Shown: positions 27,680-36,643, numbered from the stretch's first letter. The stretch is 64,000 bases of DNA from Haloarcula vallismortis ATCC 29715 (GCF_000337775.1 NZ_AOLQ01000042.1:124001-188000); one strand, 5' to 3'. Notes: generated by a model from the letters alone, not told the origin. Numbers and translations are program-made.

Positions 27680-27825
27680 TGGTCGACTGTTCGCGGCTCG
27701 GCGCTTATGACTGGCGCTTGCGGACTCGGTGTGTGTCCGTGTCTCAGCTGACACCTAGTGTTATCACGGCACACGCCGTATCTGTGACCAGGTCGTGGCT
27801 ATGCGGGCGACCGGAGACCACCACG

Positions 27826-27954
27826 ATGCCAAAGCTAGCATGTGAGAGCTGCGGACGAGAAATTACGTTTGACAGGGACGGGCAGGAGTCCCGCGCACCG
27901 ATGCGGTACTGTCCACGCTGTGGCGACGAGTTCCCGCCCCGCGACGAGTGGTAG
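27826..27954 (+). CDS. 42-aa zinc-finger protein
   Basis: Encodes 42 residues, MPKLACESCGREITFDRDGQ and onward to YCPRCGDEFPPRDEW. The Cys pairs CESC and CPRC form a likely zinc ribbon. It fits the class of small CPxCG-related zinc-finger proteins common in haloarchaea, some of which affect growth and stress responses. Starts at an ATG 46 bases after the last divergent sequence; converges with the MFS gene. Confidence 0.75.
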   Translation: MPKLACESCGREITFDRDGQESRAPMRYCPRCGDEFPPRDEW

Positions 27955-27970
27955 GCACAGTCCGGCGGAC

Positions 27971-29320
27971 TCACTCGTAGGCCTCGAACTCCCGACCGAA
28001 GGCCATGAAGTAGGCGACGCCGACCAGTCCGACGATAGTAGCGACGCCGAAGGCAAGTTCCGGGCCGGCTTGTAGCACTACGCCGCCGACAGCCACCGCC
28101 CACTCGCTCCCGTAGAGCCACCCACCGAGTGCGGCGCTGGGGATGACCAGCGTATTTCGAAGCAGGTAGTACGTCCCGGTGACGCGGCCGCCGGTGTCCT
28201 GCTCCGCCGGACCGACGATGAGCGCCTTGTGGGCGGGCAGGCCGGCAAATCGCAGCCCCGAGAACGCGAACAACAGGACCAGTACCCACTGGTCACCCGG
28301 CGCGAAAATGAGAAGCAACGGGAATACGGCATAGACAAAAAAGCCCAGCGCGACGGCGGGCTTGAGCCCGGCCCACTCGGTGAGTTTTGCGACGGGGGCC
28401 ATCGAGAGGATGGCGATCACCATCTCGACGCCGAGCAAGACACCAAAGAAAGCATCAGGACGTAGCTGGACGCCAAAGCCCGTGAAACCCACGGAGAGGA
28501 ACTCAGTAACGACAATGACGAAGAAGACGTACACCATGCCGTTAGCGAAGCGGACGAGCGTATCAGCGACCAGCAGTGGTCGGAGCGTCGCTGGCATCGT
28601 CCGGAGGTCGGCGAGTATCTGGTCGATACCTTCGAAGGACTTCCCGAGCGTGTCTTCGCTGGCGTCGTAGAGGAAGTGCTGTGCGACGGTCGCGGCGATG
28701 CCACAGGCCAACGCGACCAGTAGCACGCGCTGGAAGCCGTCGACAAACGTCGCGGTCGTCGCAAGCAGCGCCGCGGCGGCCAGTGGCCCGAGCAGGAAGC
28801 CGATGCGACGGAACATCTCCGTGCTGGCAAACCCCATCGCCAGCCGCTCTGGTGGGACACTCTGTTTGACGATGGCGAATGTCGCGCCCAGCCCGAAGGA
28901 CTTCCACGCCTGTGCGAGAAAGAGGCCGACGAACACGAGCGTCCAGGCCGGCAGTGTCGTCGTGCCGAGTGTGACATCGCCGATGACCGAGGCGAGATAC
29001 CAGATGCCGAACCCGATTGTCGCCAGCGTCGCGAAGGCCGTCAGCGCAAGTCGCGATCCAATGCGGTCTGATACCGCGCCACCGGGGTAGGGGTACACCG
29101 CGCTGATGAAGTTCCCGACGCTGCCGTACAGGCCGATGACGCCGGCGCTGGCACCCAGAATCCGCATGTACTCGGGGATGTACCGGCTGGTCATCTGGAA
29201 CGCGAGACTGAACGCCAGCATCGACAGCGAGAGCACGAGCACGTCCCGCTCCAGCGCGAAGAACTGCCGGAAGGAGTCAAGCAGGTCAACGTCCTCGTCG
29301 GTCCCTGTCTCAGTTGCCAT
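27971..29320 (-). CDS. Major facilitator superfamily transporter
   Basis: Encodes 449 residues with about 12 hydrophobic helices in two halves. The frame is open 106 codons further upstream (29638), but that part reads as basic non-membrane protein, and the Met at 29320 (MATETGTDEDVDLLDSFRQF) starts the acidic cytoplasmic N-terminus. MFS-like motif YPGGAVSDRIGSRLALT lies between helices 2 and 3. Substrate unknown. It may be a drug or solute exporter. The gene lies 77 bases downstream of the AtoE-type gene. Confidence 0.9.
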   Translation of the reverse strand: MATETGTDEDVDLLDSFRQFFALERDVLVLSLSMLAFSLAFQMTSRYIPEYMRILGASAGVIGLYGSVGNFISAVYPYPGGAVSDRIGSRLALTAFATLATIGFGIWYLASVIGDVTLGTTTLPAWTLVFVGLFLAQAWKSFGLGATFAIVKQSVPPERLAMGFASTEMFRRIGFLLGPLAAAALLATTATFVDGFQRVLLVALACGIAATVAQHFLYDASEDTLGKSFEGIDQILADLRTMPATLRPLLVADTLVRFANGMVYVFFVIVVTEFLSVGFTGFGVQLRPDAFFGVLLGVEMVIAILSMAPVAKLTEWAGLKPAVALGFFVYAVFPLLLIFAPGDQWVLVLLFAFSGLRFAGLPAHKALIVGPAEQDTGGRVTGTYYLLRNTLVIPSAALGGWLYGSEWAVAVGGVVLQAGPELAFGVATIVGLVGVAYFMAFGREFEAYE

Positions 29321-29397
29321 TGTCGAATACAGTTCCCCCGGGGTCTTAATGCTGGAAAAAGGGGCAATCAGTCGGTTCGCTGAGAAGACAGCCCTGC

Positions 29398-30801
29398 TCA
29401 GTACGGGAGGACAAACAGGACGACCGCCAGAAACGGCGTGAGCGCGAGCAGCATCGCGATGGCGTAGCCGAACATCTCCCGAGCCTTGATGCGGGTGATG
29501 GCGAGCAGCGGGAGCGCCCAGAAGGGGTTCAGGAGGTTCGTGTGGGCGTCGCCGACGGCGTAGGCCATCGTCGCCTGCCCGGCCGGGACGCCGAGGTTCT
29601 GTGCGGCTTCGAGAATCGGCGGGCCGAGGATGATCCACTCGCCGCCGCCGGAGGGGGCGAAAATGTTGACCGTTGCGCCGGTGAGCCAGGCGATGACCGG
29701 GAACGTCTGGGGGGTGGACAGCGAAATGAGCCCGCTGGCCATCAACTGCGCGAGTCCGGAGGTGGCCATCATGCCCTGAATACCAGCGAAGAAGGGAAAC
29801 AGCAACACGATGCCCGACGCGGCGGTCGCCGCCTCGCCGAACTTCTCCCGGTAGGTCTGTGGGTCCATGTAGATGAAGATGCCAATCGTCAGGAAGCCGA
29901 AGTTGACGATGTTCAGTCCGAGCGCGTCGATGCCTGACTGAATGAACTGGGAGGCGACCATCGCGATGCCGGTCAGGCCGATAATCCCACCGAGGACGCG
30001 ACTGTGATTGATTCGCTCGGCCGGAACCTGCTGGGTGGTCGCAGTCGCTTCCACGCCGCCATCACTCGCGGACTCGAACAGGTCGTCTTCGGGGATGTAG
30101 TGCGTGATGCCCCGTGCCTGGTCGCCGGTCGGCGTGATGACGTAGAGGACGACGAGCGCGTAGGCTATCGACAGGCCGGTCAAAATGAGGCCGTAGGGGT
30201 GGAAGATGGTCTCGGAGGCTGAGACGACGACGTCGATGACGCCCTGCTGGATGAACTCATTACCCTCCGTCGCGAGTAAGAGCGGCGCGGACCCGGACAG
30301 CCCCCAGTGCCACGTAAGGCCGAGGCCGAGATAGCCGGCTACGCAGAGAACCGGATAGTGGACATCGATGTCGTTCTCGTGGGCGGTCTTGCCCATCTCC
30401 CGGGCGAAAATCGCGCCCAGAATGAGGCTCAGTCCCCAGTGAACCCACCCCAGCAGCATCGTCAGCAATCCGACGAGGACGACTGCCTGTTTCCCGGTGT
30501 TGGGAATCTCCGTCAACCGGCGAATACCGGCGTTGACGCGGGGGTGGTACGCCACGACGAAGCCCGTCATCAGGATGAGGACCATCTGCATCGAGAACGT
30601 CAGGAAGGCCCAGAAGCCGTCGTACCAGAACCCGACCATCTCGATTGGTCCGGCCCCGGTGAGGCCGACGCCGGCCAGAAACACGACGTAGCTGAGAATG
30701 AGGGCGAACAGGAACGGGCTCGGCATCCACCGTTCCACCCACGCCGAGAGTCGATAGCCGATACGTTCGAGGACAGTCTCACCTGTGTCATTGGTCGACA
30801 T
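29398..30801 (-). CDS. Short-chain fatty acid transporter (AtoE family)
   Basis: Encodes 467 residues, polytopic, about 11-12 helices. The pattern RLSAWVERWMPSPFLFALIL, later PSGGGEWIILGPPILEAAQN and AMAYAVGDAHTNLLNPFWAL fits the AtoE family, which takes up short-chain fatty acids such as butyrate. The Met at 30801 replaces an in-frame upstream Met (30831). No fatty acid degradation genes are adjacent. A TATA-like box (minus-strand ACTTTTATGA) lies about 30 bases upstream. Confidence 0.9.
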   Translation of the reverse strand: MSTNDTGETVLERIGYRLSAWVERWMPSPFLFALILSYVVFLAGVGLTGAGPIEMVGFWYDGFWAFLTFSMQMVLILMTGFVVAYHPRVNAGIRRLTEIPNTGKQAVVLVGLLTMLLGWVHWGLSLILGAIFAREMGKTAHENDIDVHYPVLCVAGYLGLGLTWHWGLSGSAPLLLATEGNEFIQQGVIDVVVSASETIFHPYGLILTGLSIAYALVVLYVITPTGDQARGITHYIPEDDLFESASDGGVEATATTQQVPAERINHSRVLGGIIGLTGIAMVASQFIQSGIDALGLNIVNFGFLTIGIFIYMDPQTYREKFGEAATAASGIVLLFPFFAGIQGMMATSGLAQLMASGLISLSTPQTFPVIAWLTGATVNIFAPSGGGEWIILGPPILEAAQNLGVPAGQATMAYAVGDAHTNLLNPFWALPLLAITRIKAREMFGYAIAMLLALTPFLAVVLFVLPY

Positions 30802-30959
30802 GCGGTTGCCACGTCCGCCCGAATGTATCATAAAAGTTTGCTACTATTCTGTCAGTTCTCTGCTGGCCGCCCTTGCGCGGTACGGTCCAGTGATGCGATT
30901 CCGTTGACTGGCCCAGTCCTGACAGATGATTTTATTCCGTCGCCGGAGCAAGCTAGAGT

Positions 30960-31940
30960 ATGACATACAAAATCGTCGTCTCTGACACCAAGGTACTGGA
31001 CGGGGAGACACGGGCGGCGGTGCTGGGCGCGGTTGATGCGACTGTCGAGACGATAGCAGCGAAAGAGCCGGCGGCCGTCGCACGCGCAGTTGACGGTGCG
31101 GACGCATTGATCGTCGATGCCGGAACGCAGGTCACGGCCGAGGTCATCGACGCGGCCGACTCGCTCCAGGTCGTGGGCCGGGCCGGCATCGGCGTGGACA
31201 ATATCGACGTACGGGCGGCGGTCGAAGCTGGTGTGGCGGTCGTCAACGTCCCGGACTACTCTGTCGAAGAGGTGTCGACCCACACGTTCGCACTCGTGCT
31301 TGCGTGCCTGCGGAAGATACCGACATTCGACCGGTCGGTCAAGAACGGCGAGTGGGAGTGGTCGGTCGGCCAGCCGATCCATCGCCTCGCCGGCAGTACT
31401 GTCGGCCTCGTCGCCTTCGGCAAGCTCGCCAGTCGGTTCGCCGCGAAGCTCCGGGGGTTCGATGTCGACGTCGTCGCCTACGACCCGTACGTGCCCGAGT
31501 ACCGGATGGGTGACCTCGGCGTCGAGTCAGCCACCTTCGAAACGCTGCTGGCCGACTCGGACATCATCTCCTTGCACGCACCGCTGACCGATGAGACGCG
31601 TGGGATGATTGACGCTGGTGCGCTCGACCGGATGCGCGACGACGCTCTGCTTGTGAACACAGCCAGGGGCGGGCTCGTCGACGAAACGGCGCTGTACGAC
31701 GCCCTCGTCAGCGGGGATCTCGGCGGGGCCGGACTGGACGTCCGCGAAGCGGAACCGCCCGGAGAGTCACCCCTCCATGACCTCGACAGCGTCGTCTGTA
31801 GCCCGCACGTCGCGTGGTATTCCGAGGCGTCCCGGGTCGAACTGACACAGACCGTGACCGAAGACGTCATTCGGGTACTGCGGGGCGAGGAGCCCGAGGA
31901 GCCCGAGAATCCCATCGACCCCGAGACCGGCTGGTTCTGA
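30960..31940 (+). CDS. D-isomer-specific 2-hydroxyacid dehydrogenase (CtBP-like)
   Basis: Encodes 326 residues, soluble NAD(P)-dependent oxidoreductase. The substrate domain comes first, then the Rossmann domain (STVGLVAFGKLASRFAAKLR). Catalytic residues: Arg in NTARGGLVD, Glu in DVREAEPPGESPL, His in CSPHVAWYSE. This matches the C-terminal-binding-protein-like branch of the D-2-hydroxyacid dehydrogenases. It resembles phosphoglycerate dehydrogenase SerA but has no ACT domain and no serine genes beside it. The true substrate is unknown. Confidence 0.9.
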   Translation: MTYKIVVSDTKVLDGETRAAVLGAVDATVETIAAKEPAAVARAVDGADALIVDAGTQVTAEVIDAADSLQVVGRAGIGVDNIDVRAAVEAGVAVVNVPDYSVEEVSTHTFALVLACLRKIPTFDRSVKNGEWEWSVGQPIHRLAGSTVGLVAFGKLASRFAAKLRGFDVDVVAYDPYVPEYRMGDLGVESATFETLLADSDIISLHAPLTDETRGMIDAGALDRMRDDALLVNTARGGLVDETALYDALVSGDLGGAGLDVREAEPPGESPLHDLDSVVCSPHVAWYSEASRVELTQTVTEDVIRVLRGEEPEEPENPIDPETGWF

Positions 31941-31962
31941 CTGCTCGGGTAGCCGAGACGGG

Positions 31963-32886
31963 TCAGGTGTCGGCTGCGTCGAGGAGTCTGATTACAAGTT
32001 CAGCAGCTTCGACCGCTGTCTCGCCGAAGACGTAGGTTATCGGCTCGATACCGAACGCGCCGTTGTGGTAGATAACGCGTGGAACAGCGCCGCGTTCTCG
32101 GAAGGTGGCTTCGAGCCGTTCGTCACGGTCCTCGTAGCCGGCGTCGAACTGCAGCGGCTCGAAGCCTTGTTCCTGAGCGGCATCGAGAACGGCCTCGTGG
32201 GTCGTCAGATTGAGTGCCGCACGGCACGAGGAATCAACCGACATCGCGGTCAGTATCGTCCGTGCGACGTGTTCTGACGCGCCGAACTCGGGGTTCGACG
32301 GGACGTTGACCCGCCCCCGAAGGTCGTGAATCCGACCGGGGACTGCCGCCACGTCGAGCGCGTCTGCAGCATCCGGCAGCGCCATGCCGACGTTCATCCC
32401 CACGTTCGGGATGGCGTCCACGACGACAGCGCTGTCCGCCAGCAGTCGCGTGGCTCGCCGGACCGACGAAAGCACAGCCCGTTCCGCCTGTACTGCAGTG
32501 TCTGTCCCTCGAACGCAGAGGTCACAGCCCATCCCCTGCAGCGCCGGCATCTCCTCTTCGTGGACTGCACAGATGGGACCCCGGTCTTCGAACTCCCGTA
32601 CCAGAGCGAGCAGTTCGTTCAGCACCGCGTACTCGTCCATTTCGCCCGCGGTCAGTCCGTCAGCGATTCGCCCGATGGTCTGTTGCATCCGGGCGTCTTC
32701 CCGGAACCGCTCCTCGACAGTGACCGAGCCGCTGCCGTATTTGCTCACCGCGGCCTGTGTCACGCCGAGCTGGTCGGCAATCTCCTGTTGCGTCCAGCCC
32801 TCCTCGTCGAGTCTCGTGGCGAGCATTGCCCGGGCCGTCGGGAGAAATCGCTCGACCACAATTTCGCTTGGTAACTGCAGTGTCAT
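31963..32886 (-). CDS. thiR: ThiR-type regulator, helix-turn-helix plus ThiN domain
   Basis: Encodes 307 residues. The HTH is at about 30-55 (GWTQQEIADQLGVTQAAVSK). A middle segment has three Cys (PICAVHEEEM, then GCDLC), possibly a metal site. The C-terminal ThiN domain (about 135-305) contains VPGRIHDLRGRV and NPEFGASEHVA. Known relatives are archaeal ThiR, which repress thiamine genes when thiamine phosphate is bound to ThiN. It is divergent from tenA at 33091, 204 bases away, which supports a thiamine regulon. Confidence 0.88.
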   Translation of the reverse strand: MTLQLPSEIVVERFLPTARAMLATRLDEEGWTQQEIADQLGVTQAAVSKYGSGSVTVEERFREDARMQQTIGRIADGLTAGEMDEYAVLNELLALVREFEDRGPICAVHEEEMPALQGMGCDLCVRGTDTAVQAERAVLSSVRRATRLLADSAVVVDAIPNVGMNVGMALPDAADALDVAAVPGRIHDLRGRVNVPSNPEFGASEHVARTILTAMSVDSSCRAALNLTTHEAVLDAAQEQGFEPLQFDAGYEDRDERLEATFRERGAVPRVIYHNGAFGIEPITYVFGETAVEAAELVIRLLDAADT

Positions 32887-33032
32887 TACTGGAAATGACG
32901 GGCGTAGTTCGCTTAGCAGTTGGGACTACAGACGCTGTCGGTCGACTACGTGGTCGTGATTACGAGCAGCAGCAAAGTCAGTGAGACGCGCAGTGCCCAG
33001 AGCGCACTGCGTGCGTTGCTCATCCCCGCGCT

Positions 33033-33063
33033 TACAACCCAGTTGTATTAGCAGGATATAATA
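33033..33063 (+). promoter_or_regulatory. Possible ThiR operator and TATA box before tenA
   Basis: TACAAC, CCA, GTTGTA (33033-33047) is a perfect inverted repeat just upstream of the TATA-like GATATAATA at 33055-33063, 28 bases before tenA. Its position fits an operator for the adjacent regulator. The ThiR consensus is not known to me, and the arms are only six bases. Confidence 0.4.
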
Positions 33064-33090
33064 CGTCGGAGGTTGTTGTGTCGGCTATCA

Positions 33091-33750
33091 ATGGCGTTCA
33101 GCGACCACCTGCTTGACATCGGCGAGAACATCTGGGCGGCACAGAAAGGGCATCCGTTCGTCACGGAACTGGCAGAGGGAACGCTCGACGAAGCGGCGTT
33201 CGAGCACTGGATAAAACAGGACTACCGGTACCTGCAGGACTACGCACGGTTGTTCGCGCTCGCCGGCGCGACAGCAAACGACGAGTCGACCATGACGCAC
33301 CTGCTTGGGGTTGCCCATCAGGTGCTTGAGACCGAGATGGACCTGCACCGGGAGTTCGCGTCGGAGTACGATATCTCAGAGCGGGAACTGGAGGCGACCG
33401 AGAAGGCCCCGACCTGTCTGGCGTACACGAACTTCCTTGTCCGGACGGCCTACGAGGGCCACGAGGCGGAGATCGCCGCCGCGCTGTATCCCTGCATGCA
33501 GGGCTACCTCGACGTGGCCGAACATATGGCCGATTCGGCAGACGGCGACCACCAGTACACGCCGTTCATCGAGATGTACACCAGCGACGACTTCCGTGAG
33601 GCGACAGGCTGGTGTCGGGCGTACGTCGACCGCTGTGGGGAGCGGTATCCCGGTCAACACGACGCCATGGAAGACGCGTTTCTGACGAGCGCGAAGCTCG
33701 AACACCGGTTCTGGGAGATGGCCTACACGCAGGAGGGATGGGAGCTATGA
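33091..33750 (+). CDS. tenA: TenA, thiaminase II (Cys type)
   Basis: Encodes 219 residues, all-helical. Cys135 in ALYPCMQGY is at the catalytic Cys position of Bacillus TenA, and Asp44 (KQDYRYLQDY) and Glu204 (AKLEHRFWEM) match the other active-site acids. It hydrolyses aminopyrimidine from degraded thiamine to HMP for salvage. The Met at 33091 is preferred over one six codons upstream. First gene of the tenA-tenA-symporter operon, with a 4-base overlap with the next gene. Confidence 0.93.
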   Translation: MAFSDHLLDIGENIWAAQKGHPFVTELAEGTLDEAAFEHWIKQDYRYLQDYARLFALAGATANDESTMTHLLGVAHQVLETEMDLHREFASEYDISERELEATEKAPTCLAYTNFLVRTAYEGHEAEIAAALYPCMQGYLDVAEHMADSADGDHQYTPFIEMYTSDDFREATGWCRAYVDRCGERYPGQHDAMEDAFLTSAKLEHRFWEMAYTQEGWEL

Positions 33751-34511
33751 CGGCCGAGACGTACGAAGCCTACACCGACCGCGTCGCCGACCCCCGGTTC
33801 ACCGACTGGCTCCGCGACCAGAGTCAGCCGGACTGGGACGCTGCCGTCGAACACCCCTTCATCGAGGAACTCGGGACCGGCACGCTCGACGAAGACGCGT
33901 TCGCCGCATATCTGGTGCAGGACTACGCCTTCGTCGATGAACTCGTCGGCACGTTCGGCCACGCGGTCGGGCAGGCCCCGGATATGGCCGCCAAACGACA
34001 GTTTGTGGAGTTCCTCGATACCGTGACCGACGAGGAAGACGACTACTTCGAGCGGTCGTTCGATGCGCTGGGCGTTTCGGAGTCACGTTGGCAGGACCCC
34101 GAGCCGACACCGGCGACTGCGGCGTTCGTCGACCTACTCGGCCGCGCCGCACGAGAAGGCGGGTACGCCGAGACGCTGGCTGTGCTCGTGCCCGCCGAAT
34201 GGGTATACGAATCCTGGGCGACAGCGGCCGCGGACACCCACGGCGACCCAGACGGTGACGGCCTGCCCAGCGCCGGGATGGGACTGCCGTTCTACTTTGC
34301 CGAGTGGGTGGACCTCCACGCCGTCGATTCGTTCGTCGCGTTTGTCGACTGGCTCCGGGGCGAACTCGATGCTGTCGGGCCGACGCTTTCCCCTCGACGG
34401 GAGGCCCGCGTCGCGTCGCTGTTCGACCGGACGGTCACGCTCGAACGGCAGTTCTTCGAAACGGCCTACGAAGGGACGCAGGCGACGGCCGACGCCGAGG
34501 TGAGCCCGTAG
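33747..34511 (+). CDS. TenA-like protein lacking the active-site Cys (TenA_E type)
   Basis: Encodes 254 residues. Same fold as the preceding gene, but the segment aligning with ALYPCMQGY reads VLVPAEWVYE, so Cys is replaced by Ala150 with Glu151 beside it, like the TenA_E family that salvages formylamino- or aminomethyl-pyrimidine in plants and bacteria. The start overlaps the tenA stop (ATGA). The frame is open further upstream inside tenA (to 33612), but the ATG at 33747 fits best. Confidence 0.9.
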   Translation: MTAETYEAYTDRVADPRFTDWLRDQSQPDWDAAVEHPFIEELGTGTLDEDAFAAYLVQDYAFVDELVGTFGHAVGQAPDMAAKRQFVEFLDTVTDEEDDYFERSFDALGVSESRWQDPEPTPATAAFVDLLGRAAREGGYAETLAVLVPAEWVYESWATAAADTHGDPDGDGLPSAGMGLPFYFAEWVDLHAVDSFVAFVDWLRGELDAVGPTLSPRREARVASLFDRTVTLERQFFETAYEGTQATADAEVSP

Positions 34512-36020
34512 ATGGTCTCTTCGGCAACCGTCCTCGCTCTGACTGCGGCGACTGTGCTCGTGTTCACGGGCGTCGGCCTCTTCGCCGCCCGCGGCCGCAT
34601 CGACTCGGTGGAAACGTACATCTCTGCTCGTGACTCCGCCGGCAGCGGAACCCTCGCTGCGACCGTCATCGCGTCGATGATGGGCGTCTGGATTCTGCTG
34701 AGTCCGGCCGAGGCCGGGGCTGCCTTCGGCGGGCTGCCCGCCGTTCTGGGCTATGCCATCGGCAGCGCGATTCCGCTCGTCCTCTTTATTCCGGTTGGCG
34801 CTCGCATCCGTGAGGTAATGCCCGCCGGCCACTCGCTGACGGAGTTCGCCTACGCCCGCTTTGGCTCCGGGATGTACCTGCTCGTCTTGCTGGTCTCGGT
34901 GTTCTACATGTTCATCTTCCTCGCCGCGGAGATGACCGGTATTGCCGGCGCGCTCGCACTCGTCGCGGACGTGCCCCTCTGGCAGACCTCGCTGCTCATC
35001 GGCGGCTTTGTCCTCGTCTACACGACCTACGGTGGCCTGCTCGCCAGCATCGTCACCGACACGGTCCAGACGCTGGTCATCCTCCCGCTGCTGGCCATTG
35101 GGTTCGGCGGCGCGCTGCTCTCGCTCGGTGGCACGAGCGAATTCCACGCGACGGTGGTGTCGGCCGACCCGACGCTTCTGGACCCCGGCTTCGGCCCCGG
35201 TCTGGAGTTTGGGCTCTACGTCGCCTTCGCGCTCCTCGGGGCAAATATGCTGAATCAGGGTGTCTGGCAGCGAGTGTACGCCGCTGACGGTGAGGACACG
35301 CTCCGGCGCGGCATGGGCATCGCCGCCGTCGTCGTCGTGCCGATGCTCCTGCTGTCCGGCCTGTTCGGCATCGCTGCCGCGGGGCTGGGCCTCACGGAAT
35401 CCGGCTCCGCCAGCATCGCCTTCTTCCTCGTGGTTGCAGAGGCGTTCCCGACGTGGGTGACCCTCGCCATCGTCGTCCTCGCCGTGTTGCTGGTGATGAG
35501 TTCGGCTGACACGATGTTCAACGCTATCGCCAGCGTCGTCACCGCCGACCTTGCCCGACTGCTCGACGACCCTGACCAGCAAACCCTGTGGCTCGGAGGC
35601 CGCGGGCTGACTGTCGCTGTCGCGCTCGCCGCGATATTCATCGGCGCACAGGGATACAGCGTCCTCCAGTTGTTCCTGACAGCAGATTTGCTTGCTGCCG
35701 GCGTCTTCGTGCCCTTCCTCGCCGGCCTCTACACCGAGCGACTCACCGGCCCGGGTGCGATGCTCTCTGGCATCGCCGGCCTAGTCGTCGGATTCGTCTA
35801 CTTCCCGTCGCTCCGTGGCCTCGTCGCCGCCGTGCCAGGCGTCGGGAGTATGTTGCCAGCGCCGTCGTTCTTGATCGCCTTCGCCGGCGCGACGCTCATC
35901 TCGGCCGCCCTCACCGTGATTGCGACGCTGCTGGGCGGAGCCGATGCTGACCTCGATAGTCTCGGGCGAGAAGTCCGCGCGCTCGATGATCCGATGGCCG
36001 ACGGAGGGGCCGAGCAATGA
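34512..36020 (+). CDS. Sodium:solute symporter family transporter
   Basis: Encodes 502 residues with about 13 helices of the SSS fold. It follows directly on the tenA-like gene (start abuts the stop), so it is in the thiamine operon and may import thiamine, HMP or a thiamine breakdown product; this is inferred from context only. A 42-residue membrane protein follows, overlapping by 4 bases. Confidence 0.9.
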   Translation: MVSSATVLALTAATVLVFTGVGLFAARGRIDSVETYISARDSAGSGTLAATVIASMMGVWILLSPAEAGAAFGGLPAVLGYAIGSAIPLVLFIPVGARIREVMPAGHSLTEFAYARFGSGMYLLVLLVSVFYMFIFLAAEMTGIAGALALVADVPLWQTSLLIGGFVLVYTTYGGLLASIVTDTVQTLVILPLLAIGFGGALLSLGGTSEFHATVVSADPTLLDPGFGPGLEFGLYVAFALLGANMLNQGVWQRVYAADGEDTLRRGMGIAAVVVVPMLLLSGLFGIAAAGLGLTESGSASIAFFLVVAEAFPTWVTLAIVVLAVLLVMSSADTMFNAIASVVTADLARLLDDPDQQTLWLGGRGLTVAVALAAIFIGAQGYSVLQLFLTADLLAAGVFVPFLAGLYTERLTGPGAMLSGIAGLVVGFVYFPSLRGLVAAVPGVGSMLPAPSFLIAFAGATLISAALTVIATLLGGADADLDSLGREVRALDDPMADGGAEQ

Positions 36021-36145
36021 CGCCGTCAGCCATCGCCCCTCTCGCCGCGCTCGGGTCGACGGCGTTCGCGGCGCTGGCTTGGGGGTCGATTCTGCTCGTC
36101 CTCGGTGTGTTTCTCGCTGTTGGCTGGCTGGTCCTGACCGAGTAG
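36017..36145 (+). CDS. Symporter small accessory protein, 42 aa
   Basis: Encodes 42 residues: MTPSAIAPLAALGSTAFAAL, then one hydrophobic helix (SILLVLGVFLAVGWLVLTE). It overlaps the symporter stop by 4 bases (ATGA), so it is translated with it. Small single-span proteins of this type accompany SSS symporters in archaea and bacteria and are annotated as symporter accessory proteins; their role is not established. The overlap and hydrophobic helix make the gene convincing despite its size. Confidence 0.75.
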   Translation: MTPSAIAPLAALGSTAFAALAWGSILLVLGVFLAVGWLVLTE

Positions 36146-36223
36146 CCCGCGACCGAGAGCCTGAAGATACGACTCGTGGTAACAAGATACATACTTATCA
36201 TGATGGGGTGAGGACCATCGCAC

Positions 36224-36619
36224 ATGCAGACCTTCGTGCTCGCGACGAACTCCGGGACAGTCAGCGAAACGCTGTGTTCGTACCTCGAAGGTGTTCTCGA
36301 CCCGGACGACAGCGTCTACGCGGTCAACTCACAGCCGGGCGGGGACAGCACGGAACCAGAGGCGGTCGCCGACGGGAAGGCAGCGCTCGAAGTCGTCTCG
36401 GACCGACTCGGCGATCAGGTGTCCGTCGAAACATACCAGATAATACGGGGGAACAGTCCGGCGACGGACATCTTCGACATCGCCGAGGAAGTCGACGCCG
36501 ACGAACTCGTCATCGGCGTCCGAAAGCGAAGCCAGACCGACCGGCTCATCTTCGGCAGCGTCGCACAGGACATCATGCGACAGTCAGACTATCCGATGCG
36601 GGTCGTGCCTCGGGAGTGA
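36224..36619 (+). CDS. Universal stress protein (UspA family)
   Basis: Encodes 131 residues. Usp fold with the ATP-binding type end motif GVRKRSQTDRLIFGSVAQDI (G-x2-G-x9-G type here read as IGVRKRS...GSVAQDIMR). The central ADELVIGV is typical. Cytoplasmic stress protein of unknown ligand. Independent gene upstream of the proteasome genes, convergent with them. Confidence 0.9.
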   Translation: MQTFVLATNSGTVSETLCSYLEGVLDPDDSVYAVNSQPGGDSTEPEAVADGKAALEVVSDRLGDQVSVETYQIIRGNSPATDIFDIAEEVDADELVIGVRKRSQTDRLIFGSVAQDIMRQSDYPMRVVPRE

Positions 36620-36643
36620 GCGGCGGCTGGTCGGTCACTGCTG

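Noticed and set aside
27680-27754. N-terminal extension of TruD
   Set aside because: Ser/Thr/Arg-rich, not found in the TruD core; the downstream Met is used.
29321-29638. N-terminal extension of the MFS transporter
   Set aside because: The upstream part is Arg/Pro/His-rich, overlaps the AtoE 3' end, and is unlike a membrane protein; the Met at 29320 fits better.
34134-35582. Open frame (482 codons) antisense to the symporter
   Set aside because: The sense strand has a convincing polytopic membrane protein; the antisense product is low-complexity, His/Arg/Gly-rich.
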